Assembly (NCBI RefSeq): GCF_000695685.1
Contig: NZ_JFFR01000002.1
Coordinates: 1-64,000, forward strand
DNA from: Vibrio fortis
Lineage (GTDB): Bacteria; Pseudomonadota; Gammaproteobacteria; Enterobacterales; Vibrionaceae
Reading direction: 5' to 3'
DNA length: 64,000 bases
A model generated the notes under the pieces. It searched no databases, was not told the origin of the DNA, and saw only the letters and a program-made list of their open reading frames with translations. A program made the translations under genes and the position numbers. Shown here one piece after another: positions 1 to 8,219 of the stretch. How positions within the stretch are numbered: the first letter of the stretch is position 1; each line of letters begins with the position of its first letter.

Positions 1-79
1 GGACTCTAGGTGGAGTGAGCCCCATGGATTTTGAGCTAATCAACTAAACCCCTGTGTCTACTTTTTAGGGGCCACATCA
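1..79 (+). mobile_element. 3' end of an IS3-family insertion sequence (partial)
   Basis: Reading from base 3, the + strand encodes TLGGVSPMDFELIN followed by TAA at 45-47. This is the typical C-terminus of an IS3-family transposase (OrfB, DDE integrase type), whose members usually end in a motif like HSTLGxxSPxxFE. After the stop, AAACCCC and TTTTTAGGGGCCACA form the kind of terminal sequence these elements carry, ending in CA or TCA near 76-79. The rest of the element lies outside the window, so it cannot be said whether it is intact. The right boundary is uncertain by a few bases, and no target-site duplication can be checked. Confidence 0.7.
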
Positions 80-180
80 TTTCAAATCCCGCCACTCGAA
101 TCCCGAATCCGCTTTTCAATCTCTTCTCATCTCGCCACTCGTATCCCGCATCTGCTCTTTCGCCTGCCTTTCTATCGCCT
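80..180 (-). repeat. GAGATGCGAG-family intergenic repeat, degenerate copy
   Basis: Read on the - strand, this stretch contains GCAGATGCGGGATACGAG, GTGGCGAGATGAGAAGAG and AAGCGGATTCGGGATTCG. It matches the repeat at 21926-22250 closely in both words and order. It lies directly 3' of the gene ending at 116, in the same sense as that gene, and the gene's stop codon and last dozen codons fall inside it. It also abuts the insertion-sequence end. Confidence 0.65.
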
Positions 181-1594
181 TCACCATACCCTTAAATATA
201 AATAGGTGTGCTGGCATCATGGCAAACCAATACAGTAATCCCAGAAAGCCTTTAGGATGCCACCAAGCGGTAATATTGAGTTCGCTTTGATTGTTTGTTT
301 GGTCATTATCGGCAAGGTCGGAAACTGTTATCTCGAGGCGACCAAGGCCGGGGCCTTTCATACCGAATAGCAGTGATAGGAACTGATTTTCTTCACAGCG
401 AATCACTTTCCATGAATCGATATGATCGCCAACTTTGAGCGTTGGGCCTTCTGGTTCTTGCCTTTTGGGCACTCCACCACCGAAGAAAAGATCCAGCCAT
501 TCACGGGTCCGCCATAGAGCATTAGCAAAGAAGTAGCCTTGTTTTGGGCTACCTATCTGTTGAGCCACCTGCCAGAGTTCTTCTTTGGAAACGGTAGATT
601 GGATGGTAGCCCCAGTTTGTTTAGGGTAGTAACCGTAGCCGGCTTGCCAGCGCTTAAAAGCAGTTTTGTCAAAGCCCCAAACGTTACTCTTAACGAATTC
701 ACCTTCTGCTCGAATTGCTTGCTCAACCATGGTTTGGAATGAAATCAGGCGTTGTGGGTAACGCTCCTGAATTGCAGTGGAGTTAGCAATAAAGTCATGC
801 TTTAAGCCCGCAAGGAGGGCGCGTCCTATATTCGAAGGTACGGACGTCACGACACCAAGCCAGTATGAGGCAATAGTTGGAGTTAACAGCGATGTTGCCC
901 ATAACCTTAGTGGTCTATCTGCGGTTTTAGCGATGTGAGCAAATTGATTGCGGTAACTGACAATATCTGGGCCGCCCACTTCAAAGGTTTGGTGAGCCTC
1001 TGGGTTTTCCTCGGCAAGCTTTAACAGATAATAGTTGAGGTTTTTTAGGGCGACTGGGTTGGCTTTTGAATCGACCCACTTCGGCGCAATCATTATTGGC
1101 AGGTTATAAACAAAGTCACGCATTATTTCAAAGGCTGCGGAGCCCGGGCCGATGATCACGCCCGCTTGTAACTCAGTGATAGGAACTGGGCCAGATCTTA
1201 ATAGATCGCCAGTTTTCTTTCGTGCTTGAAGGTGATCCGAATCTGCCGTTTGTGGTTGCAGTGAGCTTAGGTAGATCACATGTTGATTGCGAGGGCCAAG
1301 CGCATTGACAAAGTTTCTTGCCAACGTGAGCTCGTAATCAATAAAGTCGTGTCCCTCTGCCATACCGTGTACGAGGAAGAAAATGAGATCAAACTGAGGT
1401 ACTAGCTGTTTTGTCGCCTGAGCATCAGCAAGATCTAAGTACTCTAGTGAGAGGTTTGGATGGGACTCGGTTCGAGCTTGCAAATAGTCAATATGACGAG
1501 CGGCTGCCGTTACCTGATAACCTTGATTGAGGAGTTGGGGCAATAGCTGAGAGCCAACATAACCAGAAGCGCCTAACACCAGTACTTTCTTCAT
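116..1594 (-). CDS. NAD(P)-binding SDR-like protein with DUF2867 domain (YbjT-like)
   Basis: This is a 492-residue protein. The N-terminus carries a Rossmann nucleotide-binding motif (VLVLGASGYVGSQL, about residues 4-17), as in atypical short-chain dehydrogenases of the NmrA/complex-I-subunit type. The C-terminal third (about residues 320-480) matches the DUF2867 layout, with an aromatic-rich region and a hydrophobic segment near the end (LLYWFAMMPAHLFIFKGM). The E. coli relative YbjT is of similar size; its physiological substrate is unknown to me. The last residues (QMRDTSGEMRRD) are encoded by an intergenic repeat and are probably not conserved. It is transcribed alone, toward the IS fragment. 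Confidence 0.75.
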   Translation of the reverse strand: MKKVLVLGASGYVGSQLLPQLLNQGYQVTAAARHIDYLQARTESHPNLSLEYLDLADAQATKQLVPQFDLIFFLVHGMAEGHDFIDYELTLARNFVNALGPRNQHVIYLSSLQPQTADSDHLQARKKTGDLLRSGPVPITELQAGVIIGPGSAAFEIMRDFVYNLPIMIAPKWVDSKANPVALKNLNYYLLKLAEENPEAHQTFEVGGPDIVSYRNQFAHIAKTADRPLRLWATSLLTPTIASYWLGVVTSVPSNIGRALLAGLKHDFIANSTAIQERYPQRLISFQTMVEQAIRAEGEFVKSNVWGFDKTAFKRWQAGYGYYPKQTGATIQSTVSKEELWQVAQQIGSPKQGYFFANALWRTREWLDLFFGGGVPKRQEPEGPTLKVGDHIDSWKVIRCEENQFLSLLFGMKGPGLGRLEITVSDLADNDQTNNQSELNITAWWHPKGFLGLLYWFAMMPAHLFIFKGMVKAIERQAKEQMRDTSGEMRRD

Positions 1595-1659
1595 AAAGAC
1601 TCCATTCGTTGATATGAAGTAGGGACGTCACTAGTTGTTAATTTACCAGTGTCATATGC

Positions 1660-1690
1660 ATAAAAGCCAATAGTATCTTGCTATTGGCTT
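1660..1690 (-). terminator. Intrinsic terminator of the cytochrome c peroxidase gene
   Basis: Inverted repeat AAGCCAATAG (1664-1673) and CTATTGGCTT (1681-1690) with a 7-nt loop. On the - strand it is followed by TTTTA. It lies 35 bp past the stop of the upstream - strand gene. Confidence 0.75.
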
Positions 1691-1725
1691 AATTGTGTCT
1701 CAGATTGTTTTAGCGATAATCGTGT

Positions 1726-3168
1726 TTATACATTGTTCGCTTGCTGAACGCTGTCGGCTTTGGTGCTTAACGTCTCGCCTTTGTACTCACCGGTCAAGGT
1801 TTTCAAAAACGACTTAATCGCTTTGACTTCGTTGTCTGACATCTCAACGCCTACCTGATACTTACCCATATCGTAGATAGCTTGCTCAAGCGTTTCAGCT
1901 TGCCCGTCATGGAAGTATGGCGCGGTAAGTTCAATGTTACGTAGTGTAGGCACTTTGAATTTATGCTTGTCGCTTGCTTGCCCAGTTACATTAAAGCGCC
2001 CCATATCTTCAGCAATGATTGGTGCACTACGGTCAGCAAAATAGTCTGCTTTGATGCCCATAGTTTCAAACGTTTCACCACCCATAGCTTCACCAGCGTG
2101 GCACGTATGACAGCTGTATTGTTTAAACAGATCTAAACCGTGTTGTTCTGTCTCGCTCAGCGCTTGCTTATCTCCCATTAAATACTGGTCAAAACGACTA
2201 TTTGGTGTCGTGAGCGTTTTCTCAAATTCTGCAATGGCGTGAGTGATGGTATCTCCAGTCATTTCGCCTTGGTAAGCGTATTCGAACATTGCGACCATTT
2301 CGTCATCGTCGCTTAGCTTCTCAATCACCTGAGCCCAGTCGTGAGAGCCCATTTCAATTGGGTTGAATGGAGGGCCGCCAGCTTGAGCCTGAAGATCGTG
2401 AGCACGCCCATCCCAGAACTGCAGTTTGTTGTAGACTGAATTGAATACCGTTGGAGCATTGATACCACCAACTTGACCATCGATACCCACTGAACCCACT
2501 AGGTTATCCACGCCACCAGTATCTAAGCTGTGGCATGACGCACACGAGACAGTATCGTCGCCAGAAAGTCGGGTATCGTGATAAAGCACTTTGCCAAGCT
2601 CAGCTTTACCTGCGTCAACTTCGAAAGTGGTGTAGATAGGCTGCAATGCACGCTGTTTGCGTTCAGCGGTAACAGGGGAGTCCTGATGGCGTTCAGCGCG
2701 GCTTTCACGAATCCACTTTAATAAGGTGTGCTTCTCGTCTTTTGAGATTCCAGCTGCCCAGTGCATTGATTGATAGAGCTTTGGTGGCATAGAGTCGTCA
2801 TATAAGACTTTTTCGATACGTGCGAGCGCCACTTCAGAGACAGGCTCTTGGTTCTGAAGGTTGCGGTAAAGCTTATTGATATCGAAGTGACGCAGGCCGA
2901 CTTTTACATCTGCTTTCATTAGATTCTTAGCGATTGGCCACTCTGAGTAGAAAGGCATCTCGCTGTCTGAGGTATGGCAGTATCCACACCCTTTATCAGC
3001 CATAATCTTCATGGCTTGGAAATTCAGTGATTGTGGGTCTAAATGTGAGTATTGGGCAATTTGACGTGCTGCGAGATCTCTATCGTCCTTATTTACAATG
3101 TAGACTGAGCCTAAATAAGCCGCGACACCTAAACCCACTAACCCTAGTACTATTTTTTTATTATTCAT
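1726..3168 (-). CDS. Tri-haem cytochrome c peroxidase (YhjA/Ccp type)
   Basis: This 480-residue protein reduces H2O2 in the periplasm with electrons from the respiratory chain. It has an N-terminal membrane anchor (about residues 5-24). Three c-type haem motifs are present: CGYCH at 61-65, CASCH at 209-213 and CHTCH at 353-357. The last two form the classical di-haem peroxidase core. The extra N-terminal haem domain is what separates the quinol-oxidising YhjA/Ccp family (E. coli protein about 465 residues) from ordinary di-haem enzymes. The gene stands alone with its own terminator. Two FNR-like boxes upstream suggest induction under low oxygen. Confidence 0.85.
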   Translation of the reverse strand: MNNKKIVLGLVGLGVAAYLGSVYIVNKDDRDLAARQIAQYSHLDPQSLNFQAMKIMADKGCGYCHTSDSEMPFYSEWPIAKNLMKADVKVGLRHFDINKLYRNLQNQEPVSEVALARIEKVLYDDSMPPKLYQSMHWAAGISKDEKHTLLKWIRESRAERHQDSPVTAERKQRALQPIYTTFEVDAGKAELGKVLYHDTRLSGDDTVSCASCHSLDTGGVDNLVGSVGIDGQVGGINAPTVFNSVYNKLQFWDGRAHDLQAQAGGPPFNPIEMGSHDWAQVIEKLSDDDEMVAMFEYAYQGEMTGDTITHAIAEFEKTLTTPNSRFDQYLMGDKQALSETEQHGLDLFKQYSCHTCHAGEAMGGETFETMGIKADYFADRSAPIIAEDMGRFNVTGQASDKHKFKVPTLRNIELTAPYFHDGQAETLEQAIYDMGKYQVGVEMSDNEVKAIKSFLKTLTGEYKGETLSTKADSVQQANNV

Positions 3169-3238
3169 GGTTAACTCCCTAATGATTTGCTTTGGAAGTT
3201 ATTGAATTAGTTAGACTTAATGAAATGGTAAAAAGGAA

Positions 3239-3252
3239 TTGATATTAATCGA
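3239..3252. promoter_or_regulatory. FNR-like box, proximal
   Basis: TTGATATTAATCGA matches the FNR consensus TTGAT-N4-ATCAA at 9 of 10 defined positions. It lies about 75 bp upstream of the peroxidase start codon, where an activator could contact RNA polymerase. Confidence 0.5.
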
Positions 3253-3361
3253 TTTTCTAGATTGTAAGCTTTTTAACATTTAAATTTGTTGTAAAACATG
3301 TATTTATTTGTTTATGTTATTTTTAATAACAATTTCAGTAATTTAGATATCGAACTTAACT

Positions 3362-3375
3362 TTGATTTTAATCAA
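3362..3375. promoter_or_regulatory. FNR box, distal, perfect consensus
   Basis: TTGATTTTAATCAA is an exact match to TTGAT-N4-ATCAA. It sits in the 449-bp region between the divergent peroxidase and MATE genes, about 200 bp from the peroxidase start and 250 bp from the MATE start. FNR control of the E. coli YhjA peroxidase is established; use of this particular site is inferred. I see nothing else clear in the region apart from its AT-richness. Confidence 0.6.
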
Positions 3376-3617
3376 AAATCGGAATTTACTCGGATAAAAG
3401 CGCTATAAATGATTTGGTGGGTTATATTTTATCTGTATATGCCTGTTTTTCATTCATTGTTTGAATTGATTGTGCTTTAATGGCTCTTCACTTGGTTTCA
3501 TAGCAGTCTTTTTATCACCTCCTGATTCTCGGCTTATCACCGTGGGTGAAAACATACGACTGTTATACTGTTTCGATGTTCCTCTTTTTCTTCAATATGT
3601 TCCGTTGAGGTGACCTT

Positions 3618-4991
3618 ATGCTTCTTGCTTCAATAATACGTCATACCAAAGGTGACTTTGTTCGCCAGCTGATTGCCATTGCACTGCCTATTACGCTGCA
3701 GAGCATTATGTTTTCAAGTAGAGGCTTGGTTGACGTCTTGATGCTGGGGCAGTTAGGGGAAGCTGATATCGCTGCTGTGGGTGTGGCAAGTCGTGCCATG
3801 TTCGTGACCACGATTATGTTGGTTGGGGTAACAACGGGTGGTGCTCTGTTAACGGCTCAATATTGGGGTGCCGGCGATAAACAAGGTGTGCGAGAGAGTA
3901 CCGCGCTGACTTGGCTTGTTTCGATGTTGTTCGCAGCGCTAACAGTCGTGTTCTTTGTTTCTTTCCCAACACAAGTTATGGGCGTTACCACAGATTCACA
4001 AGAAGTTATCGGTTTAGGTACCGAATACATCGTGATTACCGCGTTCAGTATGTTTGCCGTTGCTTGTGTGAGTAGTATGGCGGTGGGGCTCCGCGCGATG
4101 CACCGACCTGGGCTAAGTACCTTTTTCAGCGGCATTGGTATTCTCTCTAATATCTTTCTTAACTGGATTCTTATTTTCGGTAATCTCGGCATGCCTGCGA
4201 TGGGCATCAAAGGTGCAGCGATTGCAACTGTGTTGAGCGGCGCGATCGAGGTGGTGACGCTTTATGGATACCTTTACTGGAAGAAGCACTTGTTGGCTTT
4301 TAAAGGCGCTGACGTTATGGCTGCAGCAACGGTCCAGAAAGTCGTTAGGTTTCTCAAGCTCTCTTTGCCAACAACCTTTAACTTCTTAGCTTGGGCGGGG
4401 GGATTGTTTGCCTATCACGCGATCATGGGGCAATCGGGCGTTCAGGGCTTAGCAGCACTCTCGGTGATGACACCAGTTGAATCTATCTCTTTGGCAATTC
4501 TAATTGGTATGTCGACCGCTGCTGCCGTGCTGGTGGGTAATCAGTTAGGAGCCAAAAACAATGAAGCGGTTTATTACCAAGCATTGGGCATCAGCATCAT
4601 TGCGTTTTTCACCAGCATTTTGGTCGCGTTGGTGCTCTATTTTGTTCAAGCACCAATCTTAGATTCCTTCAGCGCACTGACTCCAGAAACGCGTGAGTTA
4701 TCTGAAAAATTCATCTTGATTTTGAGCTTGGGCATTGTGGTTCGTTCTATCCCAATGACGGTGATTGTTGGCATTTTACGAGCGGGTGGAGATGTGAAAT
4801 TCTGCCTCTACCAAGATTTGATTGCCCAGTGGCTGATTAGTATCCCTTTAGCGGCTATTGCAGCTATCTATTTTGGCGTCGAACCTGAATGGATCTATTT
4901 GATGTTCTTAACAGAAGAGGTGATCAAATGGGGTGGGTCGCTCTATCGCATGAAGAGTAAGAAATGGATAAAAAATCTTATAGGAAGTTGA
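3618..4991 (+). CDS. MATE family multidrug/metabolite efflux transporter
   Basis: This 457-residue polytopic inner-membrane protein has about 12 hydrophobic segments in two homologous halves. The MATE signature is visible near the N-terminus (LPITLQSIMFSSRGLVDVLM, then GEADIAAVGVASR), and a second half begins near residue 245 (FLKLSLPTTFNFLAWAGG). MATE proteins export cationic compounds in exchange for Na+ or H+; the substrate cannot be read from sequence. The start is supported by GAGGTG 5 nt before the ATG. No gene partner is evident, since the next operon starts 120 bp downstream after an AT-rich gap with no clear terminator. Confidence 0.85.
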   Translation: MLLASIIRHTKGDFVRQLIAIALPITLQSIMFSSRGLVDVLMLGQLGEADIAAVGVASRAMFVTTIMLVGVTTGGALLTAQYWGAGDKQGVRESTALTWLVSMLFAALTVVFFVSFPTQVMGVTTDSQEVIGLGTEYIVITAFSMFAVACVSSMAVGLRAMHRPGLSTFFSGIGILSNIFLNWILIFGNLGMPAMGIKGAAIATVLSGAIEVVTLYGYLYWKKHLLAFKGADVMAAATVQKVVRFLKLSLPTTFNFLAWAGGLFAYHAIMGQSGVQGLAALSVMTPVESISLAILIGMSTAAAVLVGNQLGAKNNEAVYYQALGISIIAFFTSILVALVLYFVQAPILDSFSALTPETRELSEKFILILSLGIVVRSIPMTVIVGILRAGGDVKFCLYQDLIAQWLISIPLAAIAAIYFGVEPEWIYLMFLTEEVIKWGGSLYRMKSKKWIKNLIGS

Positions 4992-5113
4992 AGTCAGACG
5001 TAAGATTTATGTGACTTTATACTTAGCATGTGATCTATCTTTCAAATTACTTCCTACAACCTTAGATTTAGTGTAGATTCTCATTCCAAATTCTAACTAA
5101 TGTGAGCTGTTTA

Positions 5114-5785
5114 ATGTTAAAGCTATCAGACCTATGTAAGGGCTATGTCGACGGGGGAGAGTTCCATCCCGTTTTACAAGGTGCTGAATTAACATTAAAT
5201 CAAGGGGACCAGCTTGCATTAATGGGTGAAAGTGGCTCAGGTAAGAGTACTCTGCTTAACCTCATTGCAGGGCTCGACCTTGCTGACTCTGGGGAAATCC
5301 TATTCCCGAACTTTGATATGCATATGGCAAAGGAGCGCGATCGCACTGCTTACCGTCGCAATAACATCGGGCATATCTTTCAACAGTTCAATCTCCTGCC
5401 AACACTGAACATTGCCGATAACATTCGCTTTTGCCGTCAACTGAAGGGTTTACCTGAAGATAAAGGCTTATGGCGTCAAATTTTGTCTGCACTCGATCTT
5501 ATGCCTTTATTGGGACGCTACCCTGAAGAGGTGTCTGGTGGTCAGCAGCAGCGTGCCGCGATTGCTCGAGCTCTTTATATGGAACCGAAGATCCTGCTTG
5601 CCGATGAGCCAACTGGTAGCCTAGACGAGCGTAACGCAGAAGCGGTAATGCGCTTACTGACGTCATTAGCACGTGAGCTTGAGTGTACGCTATTGTTAGT
5701 GACGCACAGTGAAAAGGTTGCCCAGCATATGGATGGCTGCATTCGTCTACAAGGGGGGCAGCTTCATGTTATGGCCCGTAGTTAA
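5114..5785 (+). CDS. ABC transporter ATP-binding protein (LolD/MacB-like)
   Basis: This 223-residue ATPase has Walker A GESGSGKST, Q-loop FQQFNLLPT, signature VSGGQQQR, Walker B ILLADEPTGSLDE and a switch histidine (VTHSE). That set is typical of ATPases serving FtsX/MacB-type permeases, which do mechanical work on envelope lipids or lipoproteins rather than channel solutes. ATG at 5114 is preferred over the in-frame GTG at 5102, because homologues begin at the MLKLSDL strand. It overlaps the permease start by 20 bp, so the two are translationally coupled. It is the first gene of a three-gene operon. Confidence 0.85.
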   Translation: MLKLSDLCKGYVDGGEFHPVLQGAELTLNQGDQLALMGESGSGKSTLLNLIAGLDLADSGEILFPNFDMHMAKERDRTAYRRNNIGHIFQQFNLLPTLNIADNIRFCRQLKGLPEDKGLWRQILSALDLMPLLGRYPEEVSGGQQQRAAIARALYMEPKILLADEPTGSLDERNAEAVMRLLTSLARELECTLLLVTHSEKVAQHMDGCIRLQGGQLHVMARS

Positions 5786-8219
5786 AGCGCTACTCGGTCA
5801 TTATCGACGCTACCCACTTCAAATCATTCTTGTTTGGCTCGGTCTAACACTGGGCGTCTCTCTTTTGGTTGGTGTTACTGCCATCAACCAGCATGCTAAG
5901 CAGAGCTATGCTCATGGCGAAAAGCTATTCTCCAATCCGCTTCCTTACCGTATTCGCCCAAAACATAGCGCCAATAAGATCCCGCAAGGTTTCTACATTC
6001 AACTGCGTCGTGAAGGTTTTCACCAGTGCGCCCCTTTTGATAACCATCGCGTAACAGACGAAAACGGCTCCAACTTCATGTTGATAGGCTTAGATCCTGT
6101 CTCGATGCTTCAGTTGCAACCTGGTGTTGCGCTTCAAGACCTCACCACGCTCAACTTGATGAAGCCGCCATACCCTATCTTAGTGAGTGATGATCTGGCC
6201 AAGCATATGGAGTGGCGTGATGGTGACTATATTTATCTTGCCGACGGCTCTGAGCTTGGTCCTTTGATTGTAGACCAGAACAAGATGATTAACGGCACAC
6301 GTTTGATTGCGGACATCTCTTTACTGAGAATGTTGAAGCGCAGTTCTGGCCTATCCGTTATCGCTTGTTCAGATATGTCGGAAGCGAAGTTTGAGCGTCT
6401 TAAGAGCATGCTGCCGAATGGCTTAACCATCTCTCGCAGTTCTAAAGCTGAGTTGGAGTCGCTAACCAGTGCATTCCACTTGAATTTGACGGCGATGGGA
6501 ATGCTTTCGTTTGTTGTAGGCCTGTTCATCTTCTATCAAGCTATGTCGCTCTCTTTTATACAGAGACAGCCTTTGGTTGGGGTTCTTAGACAAACTGGCG
6601 TATCAGGCTGGCAGTTAACCAAAGCACTCTGTTTTGAGTTGCTAGCGCTGGTTGTGGTTAGCTGGATCTGCGGTAACGTCTTTGGCGTGATGTTGGCAAA
6701 CCAATTATTGCCAGCTGTATCTTCAAGTCTCGGCGATCTTTATGACGCTAATGTTGGCTTAAGTATCGACTGGAGCTGGAGAGCGAGCGTCTACAGCTTT
6801 GGTATGGCATTAATCGGTGCATTTTTAGCGTGTGCTTGGCCTTTGATCCGTTTGCTAAAGTCCCAGCCAATTCGACTCTCATCTCGTTTGTCTCTGATGC
6901 GTTTCGCGGGTACTGAGTTTACATGGCAAGCGTTGATCGGTTGTGGTTTCTGTGTTGCTGCGGTGGCGGTATATCAAGCTCCTCAGACACAAGAATCTGG
7001 CTTTGCCATCATTGCGTTAATGTTGGTGAGTGTGGCGCTGTTTACGCCTTTCTTAATGTGGAAGCTGTTCAATAGCTTCTCATACTCTTTACGCTGGGTT
7101 CGTGCGCGCTGGTTCTTCGCGGATGCAGCTGCAAGCATGAGTTACCGAGGCGTTGCTACTATGGCGTTTATGCTAGCGATGACGGCAAACATTGGCGTCG
7201 AAACTATGGTAGGCAGCTTCCGAGACACCACTGATAAATGGCTGTCTCAGCGTCTTGCGGCAGACTTGTATATCTACCCAACCAACAACTCTGCAGCACG
7301 CATGAGCAACTGGTTATCAGACCAACCTGAAGTTGACTCAGTATGGTGGCGCTGGGAGAAAGATATTCCTTCTCCAGTAGGCAGTATCCAAGTTGTGAGT
7401 ACTGGTCCTTCCGAAGGGGAGTTAGAGGCGTTAACCATTAAGCTGGGTATCCCGAACTACTGGTACCACCTACATCACTCTAAGGGCGTCCTTATTAGTG
7501 AGTCGATGTCGCTCAAGCTAGGCATTCGTCCGGGTGACTACATCGATATGTACGATAGCCTTGGCTCTGGTTGGCAAGTTGTCGGCGTTTATTACGATTA
7601 CGGTAATCCTTATCATCAAGTCATGATGTCGCATCGTAATTGGTTATATGGCTTTGCGGGGCGGGGCAACGTTGGATTAGGTGTCATACTGAAAGAAGAT
7701 GTGAATCCAACCGGACTGCGTAGCAGGCTAGAGTCGGTATTTAGATTGAGCTCTGAGCGCATCTTTGACAATAACAATATTCATAGCCAAGCGATGCGTG
7801 TCTTTGACCGTACTTTTGCGATTGCTGATACCTTGGGCAACATTACGTTGGTTATTGCTGTGTTTGGTATCTTCTTCGCGACCGTTGCGGGTGAGGTATC
7901 AAGGCAACGTCATATTTCGCTGCAGCGCTGCTTAGGCGTGTCGGCAAAAGAGCTGATCTTCACAGGAAGCCTACAGTTGTTTGTCTTTGGTCTGATATCG
8001 TCACTGATAGCGATACCTCTTGGTTTGGCGTTGGCTAACCTGATTGTAGATATCGTGATTAAGCAGTCTTTCGGTTGGTCTTTAGAGCTGCAAGTCATAC
8101 CTTGGGACTACTTCATGACTTTTGCATGGTCGATGGCGGCGTTGATGATCGCTGGAGCCTTGCCAGTATTACGTATGATAGGTAATACACCGATGAAATC
8201 ACTTAGGGATGCGCTGTAA
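5766..8219 (+). CDS. FtsX-family ABC transporter permease, two-module
   Basis: This 817-residue permease has an N-terminal membrane segment (about residues 20-40) and a large periplasmic domain. A first cluster of helices follows (about 240-430), then a second periplasmic domain and a C-terminal helix cluster (about 690-815), giving two FtsX modules in one chain. The start at 5766 is preferred because AAGGGGGG lies 6 nt upstream, within the 3' end of the ATPase gene. It corresponds to the AttF and AttG permeases of AttEFGH-type systems in fused form. The stop codon directly abuts the next start codon. Confidence 0.8.
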   Translation: MLWPVVKALLGHYRRYPLQIILVWLGLTLGVSLLVGVTAINQHAKQSYAHGEKLFSNPLPYRIRPKHSANKIPQGFYIQLRREGFHQCAPFDNHRVTDENGSNFMLIGLDPVSMLQLQPGVALQDLTTLNLMKPPYPILVSDDLAKHMEWRDGDYIYLADGSELGPLIVDQNKMINGTRLIADISLLRMLKRSSGLSVIACSDMSEAKFERLKSMLPNGLTISRSSKAELESLTSAFHLNLTAMGMLSFVVGLFIFYQAMSLSFIQRQPLVGVLRQTGVSGWQLTKALCFELLALVVVSWICGNVFGVMLANQLLPAVSSSLGDLYDANVGLSIDWSWRASVYSFGMALIGAFLACAWPLIRLLKSQPIRLSSRLSLMRFAGTEFTWQALIGCGFCVAAVAVYQAPQTQESGFAIIALMLVSVALFTPFLMWKLFNSFSYSLRWVRARWFFADAAASMSYRGVATMAFMLAMTANIGVETMVGSFRDTTDKWLSQRLAADLYIYPTNNSAARMSNWLSDQPEVDSVWWRWEKDIPSPVGSIQVVSTGPSEGELEALTIKLGIPNYWYHLHHSKGVLISESMSLKLGIRPGDYIDMYDSLGSGWQVVGVYYDYGNPYHQVMMSHRNWLYGFAGRGNVGLGVILKEDVNPTGLRSRLESVFRLSSERIFDNNNIHSQAMRVFDRTFAIADTLGNITLVIAVFGIFFATVAGEVSRQRHISLQRCLGVSAKELIFTGSLQLFVFGLISSLIAIPLGLALANLIVDIVIKQSFGWSLELQVIPWDYFMTFAWSMAALMIAGALPVLRMIGNTPMKSLRDAL

